From positions 1 through 15,457 of the forward strand of contig CAZRES010000073.1 in NCBI GenBank assembly GCA_964598885.1: 15,457 nucleotides of DNA, in the 5' to 3' direction. This DNA comes from SURF-33 sp964598885. GTDB taxonomy: Bacteria > Desulfobacterota > Desulfobacteria > Desulfobacterales > Desulfosalsimonadaceae. Each line of letters starts with the position of its first letter. Positions within the stretch are counted from its first letter, which is position 1. Made by a program: the position numbers and the translations under genes. The notes beneath the pieces were generated by a model. It saw nothing but the letters and a program-made list of their open reading frames with translations, had not been told where the DNA came from and made no database searches. Shown here one piece after another: positions 1 through 7,682 of this stretch.

Positions 1-622
1 CGAAAAGCATGCTGCCAACAAGGTTTTCGGGAATAGAGGCGCAATCCACCACCACAAAGTTCTTGCCGGCCCGGGGGCTGTTGTCGTGGATCGCCCTTGC
101 AAAAAGCTCTTTTCCCGTCCCGGTTTCCCCAGTGATCAGCACCGGCACCTCAACGGCGGCCACCTGGGCCACCATATCCAGACAGGCGCGGATTGATGGG
201 CTTTTGCCGATAATCCCTTCCTGTTTTAAGGCCACCGGTGGTTTGGCCCGGGCTTTTTCATGACGATACTGAAGGGCCCGGCTCAACTGGAGCAGGAGGT
301 TATTCATGGACGGCGGTTTGAGGATGTAGGTCCAGGCCCCGCTGGTGATGGCCAGTTCCGCCCCGTCCGGGTCGCCTTCGCCGGTGATGATGATCACTTC
401 CGGCGCCGATGATGCAGCAGTGATCCGTGGCAGGACGTCAAGACCATTGCCGTCGGGAAGATGAACATCTAAAAACACCACGTCAAAAGATCCCTTTTCA
501 GCGCAATTCAGCCCTTCGGTCAATGTTTCCGCATAAATCACATGATGACCTTGTTTTTGCAGGAACCTGGACAGCATGTGTCCGATGGTCGGTTCATCGT
601 CAACAATCAGGATATCTGCCAT
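1..622 (-). CDS. NtrC-family sigma54-dependent response regulator, N-terminal part (runs off left edge)
   Basis: The minus strand is open from an ATG at 622-620 to the window edge, giving 207 residues with no stop. Residues 1-120 are a receiver domain: acidic pair D8-D9, phosphoacceptor D52 in VFLDVHLPDG, T80 and K102 in the ending GAWTYILKPP. After a linker the AAA+ sigma54-interaction domain starts near residue 137 (IIGKSPSIRACLDMV). It has Walker A GETGTGKE at 165-172 and DCASIPENL, where the family has NCAALPENL. The following ESELFGH box is here GSMLFG, a mild divergence. The rest of AAA+ and the presumed HTH lie outside the window. By family, phosphorylation of D52 would control ATPase activity on sigma54 polymerase. 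The gene faces away from all intact genes here. Its cognate kinase is not evident, although the decayed kinase at 896-1796 is divergent from it and could once have been the partner (inference). Confidence 0.93.
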   Translation of the reverse strand, partial: MADILIVDDEPTIGHMLSRFLQKQGHHVIYAETLTEGLNCAEKGSFDVVFLDVHLPDGNGLDVLPRITAASSAPEVIIITGEGDPDGAELAITSGAWTYILKPPSMNNLLLQLSRALQYRHEKARAKPPVALKQEGIIGKSPSIRACLDMVAQVAAVEVPVLITGETGTGKELFARAIHDNSPRAGKNFVVVDCASIPENLVGSMLF

Positions 623-895
623 GGATAATCTCATAAACGCCGGATGGTAGATTTAAATCTATCTAATCTTTTTCAAATATTGCATAGGAATGAAAAACAT
701 GAAAATTAAATTTTATCAATTCATTAGAAATGTTATCCGCTAAAAAAAATATTGTCAAGGCAAAGAATTATGATGATCAATGATGCCGTAATTTCAAAAT
801 AAATATAACACAGGCAACGTTCATGAAAAAAACCATTTTTTGCATTTAAAAACCCTTTTTCTCCGGAACCCTGACCATCAAATTACGGGAAACCC
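623..895. other. AT-rich divergent intergenic region
   Basis: This 273-nt gap separates the minus-strand regulator from the plus-strand kinase remnant and is much richer in A/T than the flanking genes. It should hold the promoter of the regulator. I see the 14-bp palindrome but no convincing sigma54 (GG-N10-GC) or full sigma70 promoter, no coding frame and no strong terminator. Confidence 0.5.
648..661. promoter_or_regulatory. 14-bp perfect palindrome upstream of the NtrC-like gene
   Basis: TAGATTTAAATCTA equals its own reverse complement. It lies 26-39 nt upstream of the minus-strand start codon at 622, in an AT-rich leader, where an operator for autoregulation would be plausible. A chance AT-rich palindrome is also possible. 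No partner copy was found elsewhere by eye. Confidence 0.3.
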
Positions 896-1796
896 TTGAC
901 AATGAAGACAACTAAAAATTCTTATACGGCGTTTTTTATCCTGGCGGTGTTTCTGTTGTCTTTGGCGATCCGGGGCGCTTGGTTTTATCAAAATGAAAAA
1001 CAGGCCGTGCGAAACAGCGCCGCTGAGCAATTGAAAACCATCGGGCAACTCAAGGCGGATCAGATCGCATGGCGGCGGCAAGAGCGGATCAACGACGTCC
1101 ATGCTCTCATAAACGGCACTCCATTGCTGGTCGAGGTCGTCATCCGGCCTGTTCCGACAGGATGGAAAATCCGACACCCTTGAAAAACTCAACGAAGTCA
1201 TGGCAATGAGCCGCCGGGCGGCCATCTGAGCAACGTCATGTTGCCATATCTGGGTCAGGACGACATCCATCGACAGCCCGTGCACCTTTCTACGGTCTGC
1301 CGCTCTATATTGCCAGATCTGCGGGCCGGCATACCCGGGCATGTGATCCTTGATGCGGACATCCCCATGCCGGGGCCAGCGGTGCCGGCCAACACGATTC
1401 AAATCCGCCGGATACTGGATAATCTGGCAACCAGTGCTTAGGAAGCCATGGGCGCTGTTCCGTGCGGGATTTTGATCCGCATCCGGACGGCGCCACCTGA
1501 AACCATTTCCTTCAGAAAACCGGTGGGCCGTGGATTTCTAGCCCGGCCTATCCGAATATGCCTGTCCGGAGGTAAAAGATAACGGCTGGGGCATTGAAAA
1601 ACACGCATTTTCAAAACTGTTTGACCCTTTTTGCTCCACCAAATTTATCAGCCGGGGTCTGGGCCTTTCGGTGTCCTTTGGAATCGTCAAAGCGCATGAC
1701 GGCTGCATTACGGTAAACAGCGCGCCGGAGGCCGGAAGCAAATTCCGGGTGTTTCTGCCGTTGGCCGCGCTCGGAAAAAACCGCAAAAACCCTTAA
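896..1796 (+). pseudogene. Decayed membrane sensor histidine kinase
   Basis: A kinase gene in pieces. A TTG at 896 or ATG at 902 opens a membrane segment (FFILAVFLLSLAI) followed by a typical extracytoplasmic opening (LKADQIAWRRQERINDVHAL), which stops at 1181-1183. Downstream, in a second frame, comes a HisKA-like piece (LEKLNEVMAMSRRAA), then a one-base shift near 1225 into SNVMLPYLGQ and an N-box-like stretch (IQIRRILDNLATSA) ending in TAG at 1439-1441. A further shift near 1545 reads VKDNGWGIEK, LFDPFCSTKF and RGLGLSVSFGIVKAHDG, that is the G1, F and G2 boxes, and ends EAGSKFRVFLPL with TAA at 1794-1796. Most of the sensor region and the phosphoaccepting His are missing, so there is a large internal deletion around 1150-1190 as well as point lesions. 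A functional kinase is not possible from this sequence. The order of domains is what an intact kinase would show. Confidence 0.88.
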
Positions 1797-1873
1797 TAAT
1801 CTTTTTTATTCTTTTTATCAATTCGTTGTGATAGAAACTATGAATATGACTTCATATCGTCCGAGTCCGCAAA

Positions 1874-2044
1874 TCACTTCTGATCCTGGTTCGTGCTTTT
1901 ATTATGTTCGAGCATTTTTCTCATCTGCGCCCAGTGCAAGAGCATCAAAGACGAAACCGGATGTCCACAAACAATCGGCGTCAGCAACAACATGCTGATG
2001 ACTTTGCCTATAATCGAACTTTCGAAAAAGTGATACCAGTCCAT
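1874..2044 (-). CDS. Possible small hydrophobic protein (56 aa), unknown
   Basis: ATG at 2044-2042, TGA at 1876-1874, 56 residues. An AGGA-type ribosome binding site (GGCAGGAATT) sits immediately upstream at normal spacing. The peptide has an aromatic start (MDWYHFFESS), a hydrophobic stretch at about residues 11-24 and 31-38 interrupted by CGHP, and a polar basic tail (RKMLEHNKSTNQDQK), so it could be a single-pass or membrane-associated small protein. I do not recognise a family. It lies alone between a pseudogene and the RM operon, on the opposite strand to both, in a region that otherwise looks non-coding. It may be a chance ORF or a relic. Confidence 0.35.
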   Translation of the reverse strand: MDWYHFFESSIIGKVISMLLLTPIVCGHPVSSLMLLHWAQMRKMLEHNKSTNQDQK

Positions 2045-2471
2045 AATTCCTGCCTCAGGCGTTAACGATACAAACCGAACATGCTAAAATTTGATATATT
2101 CCGTCCACGCAGCTATAAAATTGATCAAATCTTACAGCGGGACATCAGACTTGATTCGTCCCGGAAACCCGCCGCGATTCAGGCGATAAGGCGAATTCAA
2201 GTTGACAATGATTTATATTTACTAGATATTGTGAGTAGTTATCGTTCAAGAATCCGTAACTTTGAAAAACAGCGGGATCAATCCGTCCAAACAACCAAGC
2301 ATGCGGCAAAATTATCAGCGAGTATCTTCTGATCGAGGCGCTCTGCTTCCTGATTTCGGATTGATTGCCGACCGTTACTGCATTTCGCAAAAAAGTATCC
2401 GAAACGATTTCGCAATAATTACCATATCCATATCACCATCAGTCGAAAGCAGATTCGTGGAGAATAAAATC
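2045..2471. other. AT-rich leader region before the RM operon
   Basis: No recognised gene. An open frame at 2081-2332 (plus) and an in-frame upstream extension of mod from 2262 exist, but neither shows a family motif, and the first overlaps the candidate promoter at 2202-2230. If that promoter is used, mod has a leader of roughly 235 nt. I saw no obvious riboswitch fold or terminator. Confidence 0.4.
2202..2230 (+). promoter_or_regulatory. Candidate sigma70 promoter for mod-res
   Basis: A perfect -35 TTGACA at 2202-2207 is followed by a 17-nt AT-rich spacer and GATATT at 2225-2230, which matches TATAAT at four of six positions. Transcription would begin near 2237 and run into mod. This is a pattern match only. 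Confidence 0.45.
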
Positions 2472-4442
2472 ATGACTGAAAAATCCAATGCCCCGGAAAA
2501 AATGGACATGCGATCCATGGATATCAGAGCCAACAACCGGGCCAGACTCAAACAACTGTTTCCATCGGTGTTTACGGAAACCGTAAATGAAAACGGGGAC
2601 CTGGTGGAATCCATTGATGTGGAAAAACTCAAGGCCGAGCTGGGGACGTTTTCCGATTTGTTTGAATCCCGCCGGGAGCGCTACGGCATGGACTGGCCCG
2701 GCAAAAAAGACGCCATGAAGCTGATCCAGCAGCCCTCGGTAGGCACGCTTAAGCCCTGCCGGGAAGAATCCGTGAATTTCGACAACACTGAACACCTGTT
2801 TATCGAAGGCGACAACCTGGAGGTGCTCAAACTCCTGCAAAAGTCCTATTACGGCAGGGTCAAGGTGCTTTGTCTTGATCCGCCCTACAATACCGGCAAG
2901 GAATTTATTTACCCGGACAATTTTTCGGAAACCCTGGAGACCTATCTTTCCTATGCCGGGCTGGCCGACGGCCAGGGCCGGAAATTTTCCACCAATACGC
3001 CCAATGAAGGCCGGTTCCATACCCGATGGCTGAACATGATGTATCCGAGGCTTTATCTGGCCCGGAATCTACTGCGGGATGACGGGGTGATTTTTATCAC
3101 CATTGATGATAACGAAATAAGCAATTTGCGGAAGTTGTGCGATGAGATTTTTGGGGAGGAGAATTTTATTGCAACTATTGCGTGGAAACACACCCAACAA
3201 AGTAAAAATGATGAGAGGCATTTTTCCCGGCATTATAATTCAATAATCGTTTATGCTAAGGCGAAGGAAAGTTTAGAGAATTTTGCTTTTCCTCGAACAG
3301 CTAAAGACAATAAAAATTATTCAAATCCAGACAATGACCCCAAAGGGGAATGGAGATCTGGTGATGTTCGAAGTCCCAACTATCGCAAGACGCTACGTTA
3401 TGACATTGTCACGCCAAAGGGTACAATAATTTTACCTCCTGAAAATGGTTGGCGTTGGTCGCAAGATGAAGTTTCCCGTAAAATTAAAACTGGAGAAATT
3501 ATATTTAGTAGCGATGAAACACGTATAATAAGAAAAATTTATTTAGCAGATCAAGAAGGAAGAACACCTGAAAATTTATGGGCAGGCGAAGAATATGGCA
3601 CTACAAGAGAAGCAAATTCTGAATTGAAAGATTTTTTCAATGGCAATGCTCCCTTTGATACACCCAAACCGTCTCTGCTAATCAAAAAGTTCTTGAACCT
3701 TTTTTATCGGAATAAAGATTGCCTCATTCTCGACTTCTTCGCCGGCTCCTGCACCACGGCACACGCCGTCCTTGACCTAAACAAGGAAGATGGCGGCAAC
3801 CGCCAATTCATCATGGTTCAGCTTCCCGAACCCTGCGACGAAAATTCCGAAGCCTTCAAAGCCGGATATAAAACCATCGCCGATATCGGCAAGGAGCGCA
3901 TCCGCCGGGTCATCAAAAAGATCGAAGCCGAGCAGGCGGCCGCTGAAAAAGACGCCGCCTCCAACTTGCCCGGCATGGCAACGGAACAACCGGCCCAAGT
4001 GGATCTGGGCTTCAAGGTCTTTAAACTCGACAAATCCAATTTCAAGCTCTGGGACGGGGCGGACCCGGATATCTCCGAAGAAAAGCTGGCCCGGCAGTTG
4101 GAACTCTTCGTCGATCACATCCACCCCAAAGCCTCCCCCGGAGACGTGCTCTATGAACTGCTGTTAAAAGCCGGGTTCACGCTCACGGAAACGGTGGTCA
4201 AAAAGACCATGGCCGGTAAAACCGTGTTTTCCGTTGCCGACGGCGCCCTGCTGATCTGCCTGGAAAACGCGATCACCCGAGAACTCATTGATGCGGTGGC
4301 CGAGGCCGAACCCATCCAATTCATCTGCCTGGATCGGACTTTCAAAGGAAACGACCAGCTCAAGGCCAATGCCGTCCAGACCTTCGAGGCTCGCAACCAG
4401 GGCCGGGACAAGGCCCAGCAAATCGTGTTTCGGACGGTATAG
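2472..4442 (+). CDS. mod: Type III restriction-modification system, Mod DNA-methyltransferase subunit
   Basis: 656 residues when started at ATG 2472, which has GGAG at 2459-2462 nine bases upstream. The frame stays open back to 2262, but that extension shows no family sequence and no comparable ribosome site. By family this is an S-adenosylmethionine-dependent adenine-N6 methyltransferase that sets specificity for the Mod-Res complex and protects host sites. It has the permuted beta-class order: catalytic DPPY at residues 136-139 (LCLDPPYNTGKEF), then the target-recognition region at about 215-410, then the cofactor motif DFFAGSCTTAHAV with F423. The glycine usual at the fifth place of FAGSG is Cys427. 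The C-terminal part has the family segment around IADIGKERIRR and a Lys/Glu-rich coiled stretch. The DNA for the recognition region (about 3110-3715) is far more AT-rich than the rest. The stop is 11 nt before res. Confidence 0.95.
   Translation: MTEKSNAPEKMDMRSMDIRANNRARLKQLFPSVFTETVNENGDLVESIDVEKLKAELGTFSDLFESRRERYGMDWPGKKDAMKLIQQPSVGTLKPCREESVNFDNTEHLFIEGDNLEVLKLLQKSYYGRVKVLCLDPPYNTGKEFIYPDNFSETLETYLSYAGLADGQGRKFSTNTPNEGRFHTRWLNMMYPRLYLARNLLRDDGVIFITIDDNEISNLRKLCDEIFGEENFIATIAWKHTQQSKNDERHFSRHYNSIIVYAKAKESLENFAFPRTAKDNKNYSNPDNDPKGEWRSGDVRSPNYRKTLRYDIVTPKGTIILPPENGWRWSQDEVSRKIKTGEIIFSSDETRIIRKIYLADQEGRTPENLWAGEEYGTTREANSELKDFFNGNAPFDTPKPSLLIKKFLNLFYRNKDCLILDFFAGSCTTAHAVLDLNKEDGGNRQFIMVQLPEPCDENSEAFKAGYKTIADIGKERIRRVIKKIEAEQAAAEKDAASNLPGMATEQPAQVDLGFKVFKLDKSNFKLWDGADPDISEEKLARQLELFVDHIHPKASPGDVLYELLLKAGFTLTETVVKKTMAGKTVFSVADGALLICLENAITRELIDAVAEAEPIQFICLDRTFKGNDQLKANAVQTFEARNQGRDKAQQIVFRTV
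3110..3715 (+). other. AT-rich target-recognition segment inside mod
   Basis: Hand counts of G+C per 60-base line give 38% (3181-3240), 37% (3241-3300), 42% (3421-3480), 22% (3481-3540) and 40% (3541-3600), against 52% at 4021-4080 and higher in res. The borders fall just after ITIDDNEISNL and just before the FAGSC cofactor motif, that is, around the variable recognition domain known for type III Mod proteins. This suggests the domain was acquired by recombination, giving a new DNA specificity on a conserved scaffold (inference). Confidence 0.7.
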
Positions 4443-4453
4443 GGGGTGAGCCG

Positions 4454-7429
4454 ATGAAACTCAAGTTCGACGCCACCCTGGAATATCAGCAGGAAGCCAT
4501 AGCCGCGGTGGTGGATCTGTTGGAAGGAATGCCGGCCCGGCGGGGGACATTTGAAGTCAACACCGCGGCCCGCGGACAGATGGATTTGTTTACGGAACTG
4601 GGCGTAGGCAATCCGGCGATGCTTAATGATGCCATGCTGATGAAAAATCTTCAGGCCGTCCAGGAACGAAACAACATCCCCAAGTCCCGAACGCTGATGG
4701 ATACCGGCAGCCCCTACGCCTTTCCCAATTTCTCCGTGGAAATGGAAACCGGCACGGGCAAAACCTATGTGTATCTGCGCACCATTTTTGAACTCAACCG
4801 CAAATACGGGTTCACCAAATTCATCATCGTGGTGCCGTCCGTGGCCATCCGGGAAGGGGTGCTGTCGTCCATCAAGATCATGGGGGACCATCTCAAGGGG
4901 CTTTACGATAATGTCGCCTTTGATTCTTTCGTTTATAACTCCAGGGATCTGAGCCGGGTCCGGCAGTTTGCCGCCTCCAATGAAATCCAGATCATGATCA
5001 TCAATATCCAGGCCTTCCAGAAAGATGCCGGGGAGGTGGAGGATTATGCAAAGCTCACCGACGACCAGCGCAAAAAGCTCAACATCATTCACCAGGAGCA
5101 GGATAAAATGTCGGGCCGCCGGCCCATTGAATTTGTCCGGGCCACCCGGCCCGTTGTCGTCATTGACGAGCCCCAGAGCGTGGACAATACGCCCAAATCT
5201 CAAAAGGCCATCCGCACCTTGAACCCGCTCCTGGGTCTGCGCTATTCAGCCACCCATATCAACCCCTTTCACCTGCTTTACAGCCTGGACCCCATCCGGG
5301 CCTACGATATGCGCCTGGTCAAACAGATTGAAGTGGATTCGGTCCGCTCGGAACAAAACTTTAACGAAACCTTTATCCGGCTCGACAGCATCGGATACGC
5401 CAAAAACGCCAAAACCCCCCATGCCAAAGCCACCATTCATGAAGACACCAAAACCGGCCCAAAGGAAAAGAAAATCACCCTCAAACACGGCACCGACATC
5501 AGCGGCCAGACCAACCGGCCCGGCTATGACGGCTATATCGTAAGCAACATCAGCGCGGAGCCCGGCTTCGAGCATGTGGAATTTGCCAACAGAAAACGAC
5601 TGGAGGTCAAGCAGGAGCAGGGCGGCATGGGCGAGGAGGTGGTCAAGCGACAGATTTACGAGGTGGTGGAAGAGCATTTTAAAAAGGAAAAAAAATATCA
5701 GGACAAAGGCATCAAGGTCTTGTCCCTGTTTTTCATCGACAAGGTGTCCCATTACCGCTGGTACGATGAAGACGGAAACCCCCAAAAAGGCAAAATCGCC
5801 CGCTGGTTTGAAGAAGCCTTTCAGGAATGTTCCCAAAAGGATATCTTTCAGGGCCTGATCCCGCTTTCCGTGGATGACGTTCACGGCGGATATTTTTCAG
5901 CCGATAAAAAGAGCGGCAAAGTGGTGGGCCTGAAAGATACCAGCGGTACGACCAAAGCAGATGATGAAACCTATAAACTCATCATGCGGGACAAGGAACG
6001 GCTGTTATCGTCGGAAGTGCCCCTGCGGTTTATTTTTTCCCATTCCACATTAAAGGAAGGCTGGGACAATCCTAATGTGTTCCAGATCTGCTCCCTGCGG
6101 GAAATGGGAACCGAGCGGGAGCGCCGCCAGACCCTGGGCCGGGGTCTGCGGCTGCCGGTCAACCGGGACGGGGAGCGGGTGTTTGATGAACATATCAACA
6201 AACTCACCGTGATCGCCGGCGAATCTTTTGAGGAATATGCACGGGGCTTGCAGGAAGATATTGAAAGGGATTGCAAAATCAAATTCGGTCGGATTGAAAA
6301 AATCGCCTTCGCCCGGCTGGCCGATGCCGAAACCGGCGTGGAAATGGGCCAGGAGACTTCGGCTCGTTTGTGGAACGCCTTAAAAGACGGCGGCTACCTG
6401 GATCACGTCGGGGATATCACGGACAAATTCGACCCGGCAAAGGAAGGGTTTAAACTGGAGCTCCCGCCCGAATTTGAACCCATGCGGCCGGTGATTGTCG
6501 ATGAGATGAAGCGCTATATTTTCAAGAACCGGATCGTCAACAAACGGGACCGCAGAACCATCACCTACAATAAGCGTGTCGAAATCAATCCTGATTTCAA
6601 GGCCCTCTGGGATAAAATCAGCCGGAAAACCCGCTATCGCGTGGAATTTGATACTGCCGCTCTTATTGCCAAGGCCGTTGAAAACATCAAGGACATGGAG
6701 GCCATCCAGCCGATAAAGATTTTAATCGATAAAACAGCGGTGGACATCACCCAGGCCGGCGTTGAAGAAGACCGGACGGTCTTCAGCAAAACCTTCACGG
6801 TCAAGCCCCATCGCTTTCTGCCGGATATCCTCGCCTTTTTGCAGCGCGAAACCGAACTGACCCGCGCCACCCTGGTGGAGATCCTGAAACAGACCGGCCG
6901 GCTTACGGAATTTACCGTCAATCCCCAGGCATTCATGACTGAAACCGCCCGGCGCATCAACCGCGCCCTGCATGAAATGGTCATCGACGGCATCAAATAC
7001 GAGCAGATCCGGGGCCAGTATTATGAAATGCGCCTGTTTGAAGAATCCGAGGTCGAGGAATATTTAAACCGCCTCTACGAGATCCAGAGCAAAGACAACC
7101 GCACGCCCTATGATTATATCCTCTATGAATCCGACCTGGAGCGGAAAGTGGCCGAGAAACTCGATGCCGATGAAAACGTGAAATTCTTCTGCAAACTGCC
7201 CCGGTGGTTTAACATCCCCACCCCGCTGGGCAATTACAACCCGGACTGGGCCATCGTCACCCAATACGGCCAAAAACTCTACCTGGTCCGCGAAACCAAA
7301 TCCACCCACGACACCGCCAAACGCCGCACCGACGAAAACAAAAAAATCAAATGCGGCAAAGCCCACTTCAGCGCCCTGGGCGTTGATTTCAAGGTGGCGA
7401 CAACCATTCATGAGATATTGACGGGATAA
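4454..7429 (+). CDS. res: Type III restriction-modification system, Res helicase-endonuclease subunit
   Basis: 991 residues, normal for the family, starting at ATG 4454 with a GGGGTGAG ribosome site at 4443-4450 right behind the mod stop, so the two are one operon. By family, Res is an ATP-dependent SF2 translocase fused to a nuclease that cuts unmodified DNA when in complex with Mod. Seen directly: Walker A ETGTGKT (98-104), motif II as DEPQ (238-241; DEPQ is usual in Res), GWDNPNV (536-542), motif VI with RRQTLGRGLRLP (557-568). A C-terminal PD-(D/E)xK nuclease has PDW at 930-932 and ETK at 947-949 (YLVRETKS), preceded by YDYILYESDLERKVAEKL. All motifs needed for helicase and nuclease are present and the frame is unbroken, so the system looks functional. 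Its base composition is more G+C-rich than the recognition segment of mod. Confidence 0.96.
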   Translation: MKLKFDATLEYQQEAIAAVVDLLEGMPARRGTFEVNTAARGQMDLFTELGVGNPAMLNDAMLMKNLQAVQERNNIPKSRTLMDTGSPYAFPNFSVEMETGTGKTYVYLRTIFELNRKYGFTKFIIVVPSVAIREGVLSSIKIMGDHLKGLYDNVAFDSFVYNSRDLSRVRQFAASNEIQIMIINIQAFQKDAGEVEDYAKLTDDQRKKLNIIHQEQDKMSGRRPIEFVRATRPVVVIDEPQSVDNTPKSQKAIRTLNPLLGLRYSATHINPFHLLYSLDPIRAYDMRLVKQIEVDSVRSEQNFNETFIRLDSIGYAKNAKTPHAKATIHEDTKTGPKEKKITLKHGTDISGQTNRPGYDGYIVSNISAEPGFEHVEFANRKRLEVKQEQGGMGEEVVKRQIYEVVEEHFKKEKKYQDKGIKVLSLFFIDKVSHYRWYDEDGNPQKGKIARWFEEAFQECSQKDIFQGLIPLSVDDVHGGYFSADKKSGKVVGLKDTSGTTKADDETYKLIMRDKERLLSSEVPLRFIFSHSTLKEGWDNPNVFQICSLREMGTERERRQTLGRGLRLPVNRDGERVFDEHINKLTVIAGESFEEYARGLQEDIERDCKIKFGRIEKIAFARLADAETGVEMGQETSARLWNALKDGGYLDHVGDITDKFDPAKEGFKLELPPEFEPMRPVIVDEMKRYIFKNRIVNKRDRRTITYNKRVEINPDFKALWDKISRKTRYRVEFDTAALIAKAVENIKDMEAIQPIKILIDKTAVDITQAGVEEDRTVFSKTFTVKPHRFLPDILAFLQRETELTRATLVEILKQTGRLTEFTVNPQAFMTETARRINRALHEMVIDGIKYEQIRGQYYEMRLFEESEVEEYLNRLYEIQSKDNRTPYDYILYESDLERKVAEKLDADENVKFFCKLPRWFNIPTPLGNYNPDWAIVTQYGQKLYLVRETKSTHDTAKRRTDENKKIKCGKAHFSALGVDFKVATTIHEILTG

Positions 7430-7443
7430 AAGGGAAGCCTTGA

Positions 7444-7450
7444 GAGGTGA
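7444..7450 (+). promoter_or_regulatory. Strong Shine-Dalgarno left in front of a decayed response-regulator gene
   Basis: GAGGTGA matches the end of a typical anti-SD over seven bases and stands six bases before ATG 7457. It shows that the remnant at 7457-7607 is the true 5' end of a former gene and not a random similarity. Confidence 0.6.
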
Positions 7451-7456
7451 TATTCA

Positions 7457-7607
7457 ATGATGCGTGAGGAAAGGGATAAAAGGATGGAAACGATGGGCAG
7501 CAGACTGGTGGTGGAACATCCGGTTCGCCACGGTCCGGTTGCTTCGCAAAGCCGGATATCTGGTAACGGAGTCGGAAAACGGGGAAACGGCCCTTTGCCT
7601 GGAATGA
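7457..7607 (+). pseudogene. Remnant of a response-regulator receiver gene
   Basis: Starting at ATG 7457 the first frame gives a short basic N-terminus and then SRLVVEH, which looks like the ILVVEDE opening of a receiver. A frameshift at about 7515 moves into NIRFATVRLLRKAGYLV followed by TESENGETALCL, the usual alpha1-beta2-alpha2 of a receiver, and TGA at 7605-7607 ends it. The acidic pair is damaged, and the phosphoacceptor Asp, the switch Thr and the Lys are all absent. The start lies 27 nt behind the res stop. The same stretch reappears on the other strand at 14951-15032 with 66 of 82 bases equal. The first frame alone stays open to 7624 (55 residues), but its later part has no family resemblance. 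Confidence 0.72.
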
Positions 7608-7682
7608 CTTTATCAATGGTTTGACTTCCATCATAGAAAAATACATATTTTAACCCTAGATCAATTTTTTCAAAGGAAAACC
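7608..7682. other. Short gap before the sensor kinase
   Basis: An AT-rich 75-nt stretch that should carry the ribosome site (AAAGGA at 7672-7677) and perhaps a promoter for the kinase group. I could not pick a convincing -35/-10 pair. Confidence 0.3.

Noticed and set aside
878..1402. 174-residue minus-strand open frame over the kinase remnant
   Set aside because: The plus strand carries ordered kinase motifs, while the minus frame shows no motif.
2081..2332. 83-residue plus-strand open frame before mod
   Set aside because: No recognisable family, overlaps the best promoter candidate and the AT-rich leader. It could be a relic, but I cannot support a gene.
2262..2471. 70-residue N-terminal extension of Mod in the same frame
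   Set aside because: No methyltransferase-like sequence, no good ribosome site at 2262, unlike composition; ATG 2472 has GGAG at proper distance.
4151..5203. Long (350-residue) minus-strand open frame opposite mod and res
   Set aside because: It is the antisense shadow of two well-supported genes with family motifs; its composition (His, Gly and Phe rich) is typical of antisense of G+C-biased codons.
5246..5884. 212-residue minus-strand open frame within res
   Set aside because: Antisense shadow of the helicase region of res.
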